Shown piece by piece: positions 1 to 7,407 of a stretch of 10,060 nucleotides of DNA. Location of the stretch: positions 1-10,060 of the forward strand of contig CAMJGB010000060.1 of NCBI GenBank assembly GCA_946405115.1, in the 5' to 3' direction. The stretch's first letter is position 1, and each line of letters starts with the position of its first letter. Both the position numbers and the translations under genes were made by a program. Under the pieces are notes generated by a model. The model did not search any database. It saw only the letters and a program-made list of their open reading frames with translations, and had not been told where the DNA came from. This DNA comes from an uncultured Clostridia bacterium (GTDB taxonomy: Bacteria; Bacillota; Clostridia; Saccharofermentanales; Saccharofermentanaceae).

Positions 1-47
1 CGAATTTAACTTCGACAGGCAGTGGATTCTACTTGAACCTACAATAA

Positions 48-329
48 TCAGTTAGCGGGATAAACGCTTACCTGCTTCTTGGAAGAGCCGACTCTCTCAT
101 ACTTTACGAGACCGTCGATCTTAGCAAAAAGAGTATCGTCAGAACCGATGCCGACATTGTTGCCGGGATGGATCTTTGTTCCACGCTGCCTTACGATGAT
201 GTTGCCTGCAACTACGCTCTGACCGTCGCCCTTCTTAGCTCCGAGTCTCTTGGACTGGGACTCACGACCATTCTTGGTGGAACCCATTCCCTTCTTATGA
301 GCGAAGAGCTGTAAATTCATGTTAAGCAT
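48..329 (-). CDS. rpmA: 50S ribosomal protein L27 with cleavable N-terminal extension
   Basis: L27 is a large-subunit ribosomal protein whose N-terminal tail reaches the peptidyl-transferase centre. The 93-residue product has the typical L27 core: [13 protein letters not shown] at the processed N-terminus, then [26 protein letters not shown] and [10 protein letters not shown]. The first nine residues, MLNMNLQLF, form the extension found in Firmicutes. In Staphylococcus aureus the equivalent extension is removed by the protease Prp after Phe9, and the same Phe-Ala junction is present here. The start is set by an excellent Shine-Dalgarno, AGGAGGTG at 336-343, six bases before the ATG; starting at Met4 would spoil the cleavage motif. 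The gene lies 25 bases after prp and is the third gene of the rplU-prp-rpmA operon. The identification is essentially certain. That cleavage occurs is inferred from the conserved motif and the neighbouring protease. Confidence 0.97.
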   Translation of the reverse strand: MLNMNLQLFAHKKGMGSTKNGRESQSKRLGAKKGDGQSVVAGNIIVRQRGTKIHPGNNVGIGSDDTLFAKIDGLVKYERVGSSKKQVSVYPAN

Positions 330-335
330 CTCTTA

Positions 336-343
336 CACCTCCT
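336..343 (-). promoter_or_regulatory. Strong Shine-Dalgarno of rpmA
   Basis: AGGAGGTG on the minus strand is a full match to the anti-Shine-Dalgarno end of 16S rRNA. It lies six bases before the rpmA start and fixes the start that keeps the cleavable nine-residue extension. It is clearly stronger than the site before prp, which fits a ribosomal protein being made in excess over its processing protease. Confidence 0.85.
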
Positions 344-354
344 AAGTGTCTCAA

Positions 355-726
355 TCAAAATTCTTCAATGACCTCGATGTACCGGTTACCGTTCTGATTG
401 GCAGATGCTGCGAGTGAGATAAATCCGAGAACTATGGTCTCCATTATCACCTGAGCTCTGTCAGCTGCGCCTTCATCTCGACATCTTCCGTCCGGAATGA
501 TTATCTCGGCGCTTACATTGCCGTCTCCCATATCTTCTGCGATTCGTGTCGAATATTCGGTATCTATTCCGCAGATTCTCTCAAGAGAATTCGCGAGTGT
601 ATATACCAAAGTCGAAGCTCCTGCACAGATTATGTCGGATCCTGCCTCTGCGTAACCTGAATGTCCGCTTACGAATATTCCTGTTACCTTACGGGACTTA
701 TCCCTGACGACTTTAACGGTAATCAT
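355..726 (-). CDS. prp: Ribosomal-processing cysteine protease Prp
   Basis: Prp is a small cysteine protease that removes the N-terminal extension of L27 in Firmicutes, a step needed for ribosome function in S. aureus. The 123-residue product has the family signature SGHSGYAEAGSDIICAGAS, with the catalytic pair at His22 and Cys34, the same numbers as in the S. aureus enzyme. The reading frame stays open upstream to 834, but those codons overlap rplU. The ATG at 726 gives the family's usual length and the start MITVKVVRD, so I chose it. The gene begins 16 bases after the rplU stop. Its ribosome binding site is weak (only GCGAG about ten bases before the start), which suggests low translation or coupling to rplU. 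Position between rplU and rpmA is the normal Firmicutes arrangement and supports the call. Confidence 0.95.
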   Translation of the reverse strand: MITVKVVRDKSRKVTGIFVSGHSGYAEAGSDIICAGASTLVYTLANSLERICGIDTEYSTRIAEDMGDGNVSAEIIIPDGRCRDEGAADRAQVIMETIVLGFISLAASANQNGNRYIEVIEEF

Positions 727-742
727 TATTACGTTCTCGCTA

Positions 743-1045
743 TTAAGCGATACCTGTAATACGTACTCTTGTATAAGGCTGTCTGTGTCCGTTCTTCCTT
801 CTGAAGCCCTTCTTAGCCTTGTACTTAAGAACAACTACCTTCTTGTTCTTGCCCTGCTTTACAACTTCGCCTGTAACCTTAGCTGCTACATCTGAGCCAG
901 CCTTGATTCCGTCGTCGTCGCCAACAGCCAAAACTTCGTCGAAAGTAATTGTATCGCCGGCCTCGCCCTCGAGCTTCTCAACGAAGATCTCGTCGCCAAC
1001 AGCAACCTTGTACTGCTTGCCGCCTGTCTTAATTACTGCGTACAT
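743..1045 (-). CDS. rplU: 50S ribosomal protein L21
   Basis: L21 binds 23S rRNA in the large ribosomal subunit. The 100-residue product has the full family length and its hallmarks: [14 protein letters not shown] at the start, [19 protein letters not shown], a basic stretch [24 protein letters not shown], and the C-terminal [11 protein letters not shown]. An AGGAGG site ends seven bases before the ATG and fixes the start. It is the first gene of the rplU-prp-rpmA operon and follows a structured leader and a good promoter. In bacteria with a known L21 leader, expression of this operon is tuned through that RNA; here such control is only inferred from position and folding. Confidence 0.97.
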   Translation of the reverse strand: MYAVIKTGGKQYKVAVGDEIFVEKLEGEAGDTITFDEVLAVGDDDGIKAGSDVAAKVTGEVVKQGKNKKVVVLKYKAKKGFRRKNGHRQPYTRVRITGIA

Positions 1046-1152
1046 ACTGTGTCCTCCTGTTCTTCCAGTCTCGCTGCTTCATCCAAGGCATTGCGGATTG
1101 CCGATTTTACTCGAAAAATGCGCAAATTTAAGAGCCCGTCGCATGCGGCCAC
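1046..1152 (-). ncRNA. Structured 5' leader of the rplU operon (candidate L21 leader)
   Basis: The promoter at 1159-1187 implies a transcript start near 1152, leaving about 107 untranslated bases before rplU. On the minus strand these can form a nested hairpin: TTGCG (1121-1125) pairs with CGCAA (1091-1095), enclosing ATTTT (1115-1119) paired with AAAAT (1104-1108) around a six-base loop. A crossing pairing, GGCA (1099-1102) with TGCC (1087-1090), is also possible, so the RNA could form a pseudoknot or switch between folds. L21 leaders are known upstream of rplU in Firmicutes. I cannot confirm a match to that family by eye, so the identity is inferred from position. The last part holds the AGGAGG ribosome binding site. 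Confidence 0.5.
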
Positions 1153-1158
1153 CCGCGT

Positions 1159-1187
1159 ATACTACCATCATTGCCCCGGTATGTCAA
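1159..1187 (-). promoter_or_regulatory. Sigma-A-type promoter of the rplU-prp-rpmA operon
   Basis: On the minus strand there is a perfect -35 box TTGACA (1182-1187), a 17-base spacer and a -10 box TAGTAT (1159-1164). The -10 is preceded by TGG, an extended -10 element. This is the best promoter match in the window and is placed correctly to drive the ribosomal operon, about 107 bases before rplU. Confidence 0.75.
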
Positions 1188-1198
1188 ACTCCTATTTA
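1171..1198 (+). promoter_or_regulatory. Possible promoter of the DHH phosphoesterase gene
   Basis: TTGCCC (1171-1176) and TATTTA (1193-1198) are separated by 16 bases and would give a short 5' leader before the gene at 1255. The boxes are only fair matches. If real, this promoter overlaps the divergent rplU promoter, so the two would compete for RNA polymerase. Other AT-rich -10 candidates lie at about 1210-1240, so the choice is uncertain. Confidence 0.3.
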
Positions 1199-1213
1199 TA
1201 TGCGCGCGCATAT
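1198..1213. repeat. Perfect 16-bp palindrome ATATGCGCGCGCATAT
   Basis: The 16 bases are exactly self-complementary, with an alternating purine-pyrimidine GCGCGCGC core flanked by ATAT. The element lies between the divergent rplU and DHH genes, 11 bases upstream of the rplU -35 box and about 40 bases before the DHH start. It could be an operator for a dimeric regulator, or DNA prone to adopt Z-form or cruciform shape. No regulator gene is adjacent, so its function is unknown. Confidence 0.5.
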
Positions 1214-1254
1214 GTTAAAATATCTTGTGAAATATATTTTCGAGGTGGAGACAT

Positions 1255-2766
1255 ATGCAGCTTAAAGAGCTTCTCAAGTATAGAGACGTAGTTATCCAGT
1301 GCCACGACAACCCCGATGCAGACGCACTTGCTTCAGGACTTGCCATCTACAGATTCATGGAAGCAAACGGCAATACGCCCGAGTTCATCTACAGAGGACC
1401 TAATGAGATTTCAAAGAGCAATCTCATCATTATGCTTAAAGAACTTGAGATTCCGATCACATATGCACCTGACTACGACCGTGTTCCCCAGCTGCTCGTA
1501 ACTGTCGACTGTCAGTACGGACAAAGAAACGTCACCACTACAGAAGCAAAACACGTTGCAGTAATTGATCATCACCAGGTAACGGAAAAGCTTCCCCAGA
1601 TTGCGGAAGTAAGATGTACTGTCGGTTCGTGCGCTACAGTCGTATGGGATATGCTTCGCGTCGAAGGATTTGATCCCAACGAAGACAAGAAGCTTGCTAC
1701 AGCACTTTACTATGGTCTTTATACTGATACAAATAAGTTCAGCGAGCTATCCCACCCGCTCGACAGAGATATGATTGATTCTCTCGTCTCAGTTAACAAG
1801 AGCCTCATCACACAGATGAGCAATTCCAATATCACACTAGAGGAGCTCGAGCTTACCGGCAGAGCCATCCTCGACTATACCTATCTTGAAGACATAAGAT
1901 GCCTCGAGATCAAGACTGAACCCTGCGATCCCAACATTCTCGGAGTCATCTCGGACTTCGCTATGGAGACCGCAGAAGTCGATGTATGTATTGCGTATTA
2001 CATAAGTCCCGATGAAATCAAGTTCTCAGTAAGATCCTGCGTTAAGGAAGTTCATGCGAACGAGCTTGCAGAGTTCATCACATACGGCATCGGCGGAGGC
2101 GGCGGCCACCTTCTTAAGGCAGGCGGCACGATAAGACCCGAGAAGATTCCCGAGGGCGTTGAAGATATCATCTACAACAGAGTCCGCGAATACTATTCGA
2201 TGTTCGAGGTTCTCTACGCGAAGGATACCTTGCTCGATACATCCAAGATGAAGATGTACACAAAGAAAGAGCAGAAGCTCGGTGCAGTTAAGCTCTCTGA
2301 TGTATTCGAGATCGGTTCCCCCGTCGAGATAAGAACACTTGAGGGTGACATCCACATCACCATCGACGATGAGACTTACCTCATGATCGGAATAGAAGGC
2401 GAGGTCTACCCCATCTCCGCCGAGAAGCTCGACAGCAGTTACGACCTCACGGGATTCGACTTCAAGAAGAGCTTCGAGTACGAGCCTTCGATAAGAAACC
2501 TCGCTACAGACGAGCTCAAGGAAGTACTCCCTTATGCCAAGACGGTAATAAGCCCTCCGGGCGTTGCAAGAATATATGCATTCCCTCTCGACCATTGGGT
2601 AAAGCTTTTCACCACGTGGGATGAGGAGAAGTACTACTCAGGCGTACCCGGAGATTACATTGCAGTAAGAGAAGACGACCCGCACGACATCTACATCATC
2701 AGCGGCAAGCTTTTCGATCAGCTTTATAAGCCGGCGTCGTCGGGTATATCGCCTTTCTTAACTTAA
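1255..2766 (+). CDS. DHH/DHHA1-family phosphoesterase with C-terminal PGDY-like modules
   Basis: This 503-residue protein is a DHH phosphoesterase of the nanoRNase/pAp-phosphatase type, a Mn-dependent group that hydrolyses short oligonucleotides, cyclic-dinucleotide products or pAp. Motif I is HDNPDADA (17-24), motif II VDCQ with Asp85, motif III VIDHHQ (103-108) and motif IV YTDT with Asp158, so all metal ligands seem present. The DHHA1 substrate-binding part has the glycine-rich GIGGGGGH ending at His285, then KAGG. Typical NrnA-like proteins end near 320-340 residues. This one continues for about 170 more, and that part looks like two diverged copies of one module (about 350-400 and 450-495), the second containing PGDY. 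The start is supported by GAGGTGGAG four bases before the ATG. It is transcribed away from the ribosomal operon and converges with the TIR gene. I infer a cytosolic nucleotide-turnover role; the exact substrate cannot be read from the sequence, so no symbol is given. Confidence 0.88.
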   Translation: MQLKELLKYRDVVIQCHDNPDADALASGLAIYRFMEANGNTPEFIYRGPNEISKSNLIIMLKELEIPITYAPDYDRVPQLLVTVDCQYGQRNVTTTEAKHVAVIDHHQVTEKLPQIAEVRCTVGSCATVVWDMLRVEGFDPNEDKKLATALYYGLYTDTNKFSELSHPLDRDMIDSLVSVNKSLITQMSNSNITLEELELTGRAILDYTYLEDIRCLEIKTEPCDPNILGVISDFAMETAEVDVCIAYYISPDEIKFSVRSCVKEVHANELAEFITYGIGGGGGHLLKAGGTIRPEKIPEGVEDIIYNRVREYYSMFEVLYAKDTLLDTSKMKMYTKKEQKLGAVKLSDVFEIGSPVEIRTLEGDIHITIDDETYLMIGIEGEVYPISAEKLDSSYDLTGFDFKKSFEYEPSIRNLATDELKEVLPYAKTVISPPGVARIYAFPLDHWVKLFTTWDEEKYYSGVPGDYIAVREDDPHDIYIISGKLFDQLYKPASSGISPFLT

Positions 2767-2785
2767 GATTCAGATCTTAAAAGTT
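2760..2785. terminator. Weak AT-rich hairpin between convergent genes
   Basis: AACTT (2760-2764) and AAGAT (2765-2769) pair with ATCTT (2774-2778) and AAGTT (2781-2785), with a TCAG loop and a two-A bulge. The innermost seven base pairs, TTAAGAT with ATCTTAA, are perfect. The hairpin sits between the stops of the DHH gene and the TIR gene, only 25 bases apart, so it could serve both strands. It is AT-rich and lacks a clear U-tract, so it is a poor intrinsic terminator. Confidence 0.35.
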
Positions 2786-2791
2786 CAGCAC

Positions 2792-5700
2792 TCAGTTTCC
2801 GGTATCGACGTCATCGCTGATGCCGTATCTTGTTCTGAGTGAATCCGGCATCGGGACTCCACCGAGCAGGTTGTTAGCCATGTCTATGAGTTCGTCCAAC
2901 GTATAGTGTCGGAAGTAACCGATACTGTGGTGTGACGAAACCTCATATGAGAATGTGTAGAATCTGTCCAAAGGCGCATAATGACCGAATGAATTCTGTA
3001 TGCATGCAAGCTCGACCCAGGAATTAAGATCTATCGCGTTCGTAAGCTGATACTGCTGGATATAAAGGAACCCTGCATCATAATCGACAGTAAACTCTGC
3101 AGTAGGTGTGTAGTTCAGATATGTGCTGATCTCAGACTTATCGATGAGTTCACCCGTAAGCGCATTATATCTGTAGAGGAAGCCGTCACTATAGACAACA
3201 AGCAATTCGCCGTTCTCATTAATGCCGTAACCGTCGTGTCTTATCACAGTAAATCCGAGAGGTCTTCTTCCTTCGGTATCAATAAACGGTGAATAATTTC
3301 CTCCTGCATCTACAACACCGATAGTGTGACCGTCGGATACAAAGAATCTTCCCAAAGAATCATCGCACTCCAGGAACATAGTACCGTTCCAATCTTCAGG
3401 TAAAACAACATGGAAACAGTCATCTTCGTCAATCTCTATGATGTGATCTCCGTCATAGGAAGGAATATAGATCAAACCCATCTGCTCAGAATAATACGGA
3501 CCTGCGTCGTTATAAGGAGCTCCGAGAGAAGTTGAGAAAGTCTCTGTTCTGCCCGTATCAAGATCCATAAGACCTATGTTAAGGTCGAAAGTCTCAGGAT
3601 CCTGGAATACTATATAGTGACCGACCAAAGATGCAGAAGCCGAAGATATAGTAATCGAATTACATAAGAACTCCGTCTTATATTCACCGGTTGCTATATC
3701 AATCTCATAGAGGAATGCTTCGTCTGCATTTGCTGAGAGTCCGTAGAGATTACCGTTATAAACTCCAAGGAATACAAACTCGTAGGAAGCCTCAGTCTCG
3801 TCTAATTCAATGGTTTCTATAACCTTATTGGTCTCAGGGTTAATGAGAGTAAGTTCAATATTATCGATATCAAAGGAATAGATAGCAAGAATATTGTCAT
3901 CAAGATAGAAATTCGAGATGGAATCAATATCGACATTGGGAGTCTCTTCCCACTGCTCATCGCGGATATATGTGTTGTAATAAACGATATCGGATGAGCA
4001 GTCCTGAAGAACGTATACACCGTGATTAACAACAAGATCAGTAATATCATTCGGGAACTCATACAGCATGGCTACTACGTCATTACCCTGACTCGGCACA
4101 GGATTAAGCAAAGCTCCGTCCTGCGTTATCATGATAGGCCATCCGTTATCATCTCTGTCACTGATGTCAATTACAGGCTGATTGGCGCTCCATTCGTACA
4201 TCAGCTCACCTGAATCAATATCATATGCACTTACCACATTACCCGTGCAGTAAGCAATCAAATTATTAGGCGGAAGCGGGAAGAATTCAGTATTTACATT
4301 TACACAGGAGCTGACATGTTCCTGTGTCCATACAACATTCAGCGTGTCAGGATCATAACAGCGAACTACCGAGTAATTCGGTCTTAACAGATAAGTGTCC
4401 GCCATCTGTGATGAACCCGCATTATAAATGTCATAGAACGATACAGCCAAATGCTCGTCATCGGCCCATTCAATCGCACTTACAGATTCTTCAATCTGAT
4501 CGGACAACAGCACTCTGCCGCTTCTGATATCATAAGTTCCGACAAAATTCGAATTAAGTCCCTCATACATGACGAATCCTATCATTGATCCGTCAGGAGA
4601 AAGCACTGCATGAGACATGGTGCAAAGATGAGAACCCAGCTGAGAAGTCAGGTCATAAATGTCAAAAACTCTTCCCGAATGCGAATCACAAACGAAGAAC
4701 TGAGGACCGTTATTGGCATAAATTATAAGTCCGTCGCCCGGGAACATAATGTCTCGAACGAGAGTATAGTCAGAATCATCACTCTCCCACAGTAATTCAC
4801 CGTTCAAAGCACTGTAACCCTTTACTACCCCATAGTTAATTACAAGAAGAACCTCATCATCGGCAAACACCATTTCTGACATCTGGTAATCAGGATCCAA
4901 TACAGTGAACAATTCCTCGTGGGTTTCAGTATCCCAGACATGTATGGTGCCGAGACTGTCTATAGCTGCAAGTCTAGTTCCGGAAGGACTGATAACAAAA
5001 TCCTTTATCGAAGTTGCAAGTGAATAATTCCAAACTGCATCGATATTATTTCCGGATAATCCTACATATGCCAAAGAAGCTTCGGTTAAAGCTGCAACCG
5101 CTTCACCCGTGACGGGACGAGGATCATCAGGCCCCTGAGGAACGGCAGCAAGTGCGAGATACAAAGCATCAATCCTTCGCTCGTCTTCAAGGAGCGCATT
5201 GGCCTCACTTGCAAGATATCTGGACTGATTGGCAAGTGACTCCATATAAGCTTCGTCAATCTGCTTCTTACTGTGGGCCATATACAAACCGAATCCGATC
5301 GCTGCAGCCAGAAGAACCGCAGTTACAGCGATGAATCTTCTGAATCGATACTGTCTCTGACGTCTGACGAGCTCATCGTAAGAACATCCGATCAAAGCAG
5401 CTGCAAGTCTCGGAATCTCTTCCTTCTTCGCCTTCGAGAATTTCATTCTGTAGTCGCATGACAAGGGCTCTATCGGGGCCTTGATCGTATGAGTCTCACC
5501 GTTATATTCAGTTACCGTACGCTCATCGTACTTAAGCTCTTCAGGTACAACGTCATTAGGATCACCGTCGGCAAGTACCGTGAGAACATGATCCTTTCTG
5601 TGATTACGGAGGAAGTACTTGATCTCTCTTGTTACCCAGTGTGATTCCTTTGTGTTAGGAGAGCAGATTACGATGAGGTAATCCGCCTTTTCGAGGGCGC

Positions 5701-5902
5701 TGGAAATTGTGTCAGTGAGGTCGCTCGTAATAGGAAGCTCATCCTTATCGCGGAAGATACGCTCAATCTTTTTCTTACCCGTTTTCTTACGGATAGCAGT
5801 AGGTATGCGGAAGTGCTCGAGGCTTTTCTGAACGTGCTCGGCAACGCTCGAATCCAACGGAGCATGTCTGTACGAGATAAACGCGTTGTAGTAATCAATC
5901 AT
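2792..5902 (-). CDS. Membrane-anchored TIR-domain protein with large beta-propeller ectodomain
   Basis: The 1036-residue protein has four parts. Residues 1-115 are a TIR domain: box 1 YNAFISY (5-11), the BB-loop region RDKDELP (51-57), and SHWVTREI (87-94), in which Glu93 aligns with the catalytic glutamate of NAD-cleaving TIR domains such as SARM1. One membrane helix follows at about 190-208, preceded by the basic run RRQRQYRFRRF; this predicts TIR inside and the rest outside. A helical piece (about 211-255, ending in RIDALYLALAAVP) resembles the segment before WD40 repeats in many signalling proteins. From about 285 to 1000 there are many degenerate WD40/PQQ-like blades with phrases such as SPSGTRLAAI, IHVWDTETHEEL and YNALTGELID, roughly 12-14 blades or about two propellers. 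This part is strongly acidic. The start has AGGGGGAAGG five bases upstream. The gene lies 32 bases after the membrane-protein gene and ends the murC operon. A signalling or defence role is inferred; I know of no characterised homologue. Confidence 0.85.
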   Translation of the reverse strand: MIDYYNAFISYRHAPLDSSVAEHVQKSLEHFRIPTAIRKKTGKKKIERIFRDKDELPITSDLTDTISSALEKADYLIVICSPNTKESHWVTREIKYFLRNHRKDHVLTVLADGDPNDVVPEELKYDERTVTEYNGETHTIKAPIEPLSCDYRMKFSKAKKEEIPRLAAALIGCSYDELVRRQRQYRFRRFIAVTAVLLAAAIGFGLYMAHSKKQIDEAYMESLANQSRYLASEANALLEDERRIDALYLALAAVPQGPDDPRPVTGEAVAALTEASLAYVGLSGNNIDAVWNYSLATSIKDFVISPSGTRLAAIDSLGTIHVWDTETHEELFTVLDPDYQMSEMVFADDEVLLVINYGVVKGYSALNGELLWESDDSDYTLVRDIMFPGDGLIIYANNGPQFFVCDSHSGRVFDIYDLTSQLGSHLCTMSHAVLSPDGSMIGFVMYEGLNSNFVGTYDIRSGRVLLSDQIEESVSAIEWADDEHLAVSFYDIYNAGSSQMADTYLLRPNYSVVRCYDPDTLNVVWTQEHVSSCVNVNTEFFPLPPNNLIAYCTGNVVSAYDIDSGELMYEWSANQPVIDISDRDDNGWPIMITQDGALLNPVPSQGNDVVAMLYEFPNDITDLVVNHGVYVLQDCSSDIVYYNTYIRDEQWEETPNVDIDSISNFYLDDNILAIYSFDIDNIELTLINPETNKVIETIELDETEASYEFVFLGVYNGNLYGLSANADEAFLYEIDIATGEYKTEFLCNSITISSASASLVGHYIVFQDPETFDLNIGLMDLDTGRTETFSTSLGAPYNDAGPYYSEQMGLIYIPSYDGDHIIEIDEDDCFHVVLPEDWNGTMFLECDDSLGRFFVSDGHTIGVVDAGGNYSPFIDTEGRRPLGFTVIRHDGYGINENGELLVVYSDGFLYRYNALTGELIDKSEISTYLNYTPTAEFTVDYDAGFLYIQQYQLTNAIDLNSWVELACIQNSFGHYAPLDRFYTFSYEVSSHHSIGYFRHYTLDELIDMANNLLGGVPMPDSLRTRYGISDDVDTGN

Positions 5903-5934
5903 TTAACCTTCCCCCTAGTTCCAAGTTGATTATG

Positions 5935-7407
5935 TCATAACACTGCTGCAAGTACCAATACGTATATGATTCCGTGTAAAACTCCCGGTATCAACGACCG
6001 GTCCGTGTGTTTCACGAGCGGCATAACCGCAAGATAAGGAATACCGGTCGCACAAAGCCCCGCAAGACCGCTGTAGAAAATGTGCGAATTAAGCGGGAAC
6101 ATTCCGAAGATTAAAGCCGCGGCACACGGGATAAACATCAGTCCGATGATAAGCCTGTTGCCGAAGCAATTCTTCGCTCCCTGCCCCGCAGTTGATGACT
6201 TACGGGAGGCGTAGATAAGTCCTGTCGACAGCACCACGTCGAAGATAAGAAGAAGCGTGAGAAGTCCCGACGAGATTCCGGGATCAGTTATCTTGTGTAC
6301 CCTAAGATCAGTTGTGAGCGAGAGCGTGTACATCACGAACAAGCCGATGATGACAGCAAGGAAAACCGCCTGGATCATTCCCGCTTTCTTAGGAACGAAC
6401 TTGCCGTCCTTCGTAGTGATCCAGCTGAAGTTGATGATGAACAAGCACAGCATGAAAAGTTCAGGGATAAGCGCAAGTATCATGAGTATCGATGACTCAA
6501 GCATATCGAGGAAACTCGATGCGACAATGATAAGTGCAAGTGCTATCGAGATGCCTCCGATAAGTCCGAATACCCACTTCGATATCGGAGCTTTCTTCAC
6601 ATCGTTGCCTGTCGCGGAAAGACCGAGATTTGAAAGGAACAGAAGAAGTGAGATCACTCCAAGCGCGATTGAGATCCACGATAATACGAACCATGAATTG
6701 ATGCGTCCGAATGAAGTCTCGCGTGTAGCTTCATCGATGTAAGTGACGCTTAAGTAACCCGCAAGTTCATTCTGGAACAAAGGTGAGAAGAAAAGCTTCG
6801 CGGGATCTCTTACCGGGAACGCTGACAATGAGAGCATACGATTCTGTCCGTTATCAACATAAACCTTGGATGCGAACAATCCGCCTCTTTGAATCGGGAT
6901 ACCGAAGATCGTATCGTCACCCGAGAGTCTCTCGTAGATAAGTCTTGCATCACCCATCTCGGCAGGCGTCTTAGAGTTATCGCGTCCCGCGAATATGGCA
7001 ATGTCACATGAAGGATTACCGCTGGTAAGACCTGTCATGTACTCTTCGTTAAGTGTGGGACAGATCAGGATGAATCCCGATACATTCTCATTATCCTTGT
7101 ACTCGTTAACGACAGACAAAGCCTGCTCGCCTACACCCACTACTACGATGTTTCCGTAATTCGGAAGATCGTGTCCGTAGTCCTGCACCTCATACTCAAA
7201 GCCTGCGGCATGAAGGGTGTTCTTAAGTGCAAGTGACGGGAGATTATTACTCTCGACACCAATTATTACGAGAACAGGATTCTTCGAGTTCTTGGCAGCT
7301 CCCGGAACAAGGCAAAGGATAAGCATGATGATCAAAGACACGGCAATGAGGCCAAGACTTATAAGCGAGATTGGAGCCTTCCTTCTCTGGACGCGTTCGT
7401 TCTTCAT
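5935..7407 (-). CDS. Polytopic membrane protein with extracytoplasmic alpha/beta domain, function unknown
   Basis: I do not recognise this 490-residue protein as a named family. It has a basic N-terminus (MKNERVQRRK), a first membrane helix at about 13-34, a domain of about 200 residues probably outside the membrane, and eight more helices (about 238-260, 277-299, 305-328, 345-364, 379-400, 417-438, 442-465 and 471-490). The outer domain has alternating strands and helices (VLVIIGV, NIVVVGVGEQAL, GFILICPTL, CDIAIFAGRDN), loosely like an alpha/beta hydrolase. However, the place where a GxSxG serine would sit reads GVGEQ (91-95), so catalysis by that route is unlikely. I chose the ATG at 7407 because it overlaps the murC stop as TAATG and has GGAGA seven bases upstream. 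A TTG at 7425 in the same frame would overlap murC further and lacks a good site. Coupling to murC suggests an envelope-linked job, which is inference. Confidence 0.75.
   Translation of the reverse strand: MKNERVQRRKAPISLISLGLIAVSLIIMLILCLVPGAAKNSKNPVLVIIGVESNNLPSLALKNTLHAAGFEYEVQDYGHDLPNYGNIVVVGVGEQALSVVNEYKDNENVSGFILICPTLNEEYMTGLTSGNPSCDIAIFAGRDNSKTPAEMGDARLIYERLSGDDTIFGIPIQRGGLFASKVYVDNGQNRMLSLSAFPVRDPAKLFFSPLFQNELAGYLSVTYIDEATRETSFGRINSWFVLSWISIALGVISLLLFLSNLGLSATGNDVKKAPISKWVFGLIGGISIALALIIVASSFLDMLESSILMILALIPELFMLCLFIINFSWITTKDGKFVPKKAGMIQAVFLAVIIGLFVMYTLSLTTDLRVHKITDPGISSGLLTLLLIFDVVLSTGLIYASRKSSTAGQGAKNCFGNRLIIGLMFIPCAAALIFGMFPLNSHIFYSGLAGLCATGIPYLAVMPLVKHTDRSLIPGVLHGIIYVLVLAAVL

Noticed and set aside
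1..47. A T-arm-like GGTTCAAGT on the minus strand, suggesting a tRNA
   Set aside because: The bases after the loop cannot pair with the five before it, and no other tRNA arm is visible.
727..834. An upstream extension of the prp reading frame starting at 834
   Set aside because: It lies inside rplU in another frame, has no family similarity, and the ATG at 726 gives the conserved Prp N-terminus.
819..1291. Plus-strand open frames across rplU and the divergent region
   Set aside because: They run antisense to rplU and through its promoter and leader; the translations are low-complexity and resemble no family.
2026..2595. A 189-residue minus-strand open frame inside the DHH gene
   Set aside because: It is antisense to a clear conserved gene and has no recognisable domain or ribosome site.
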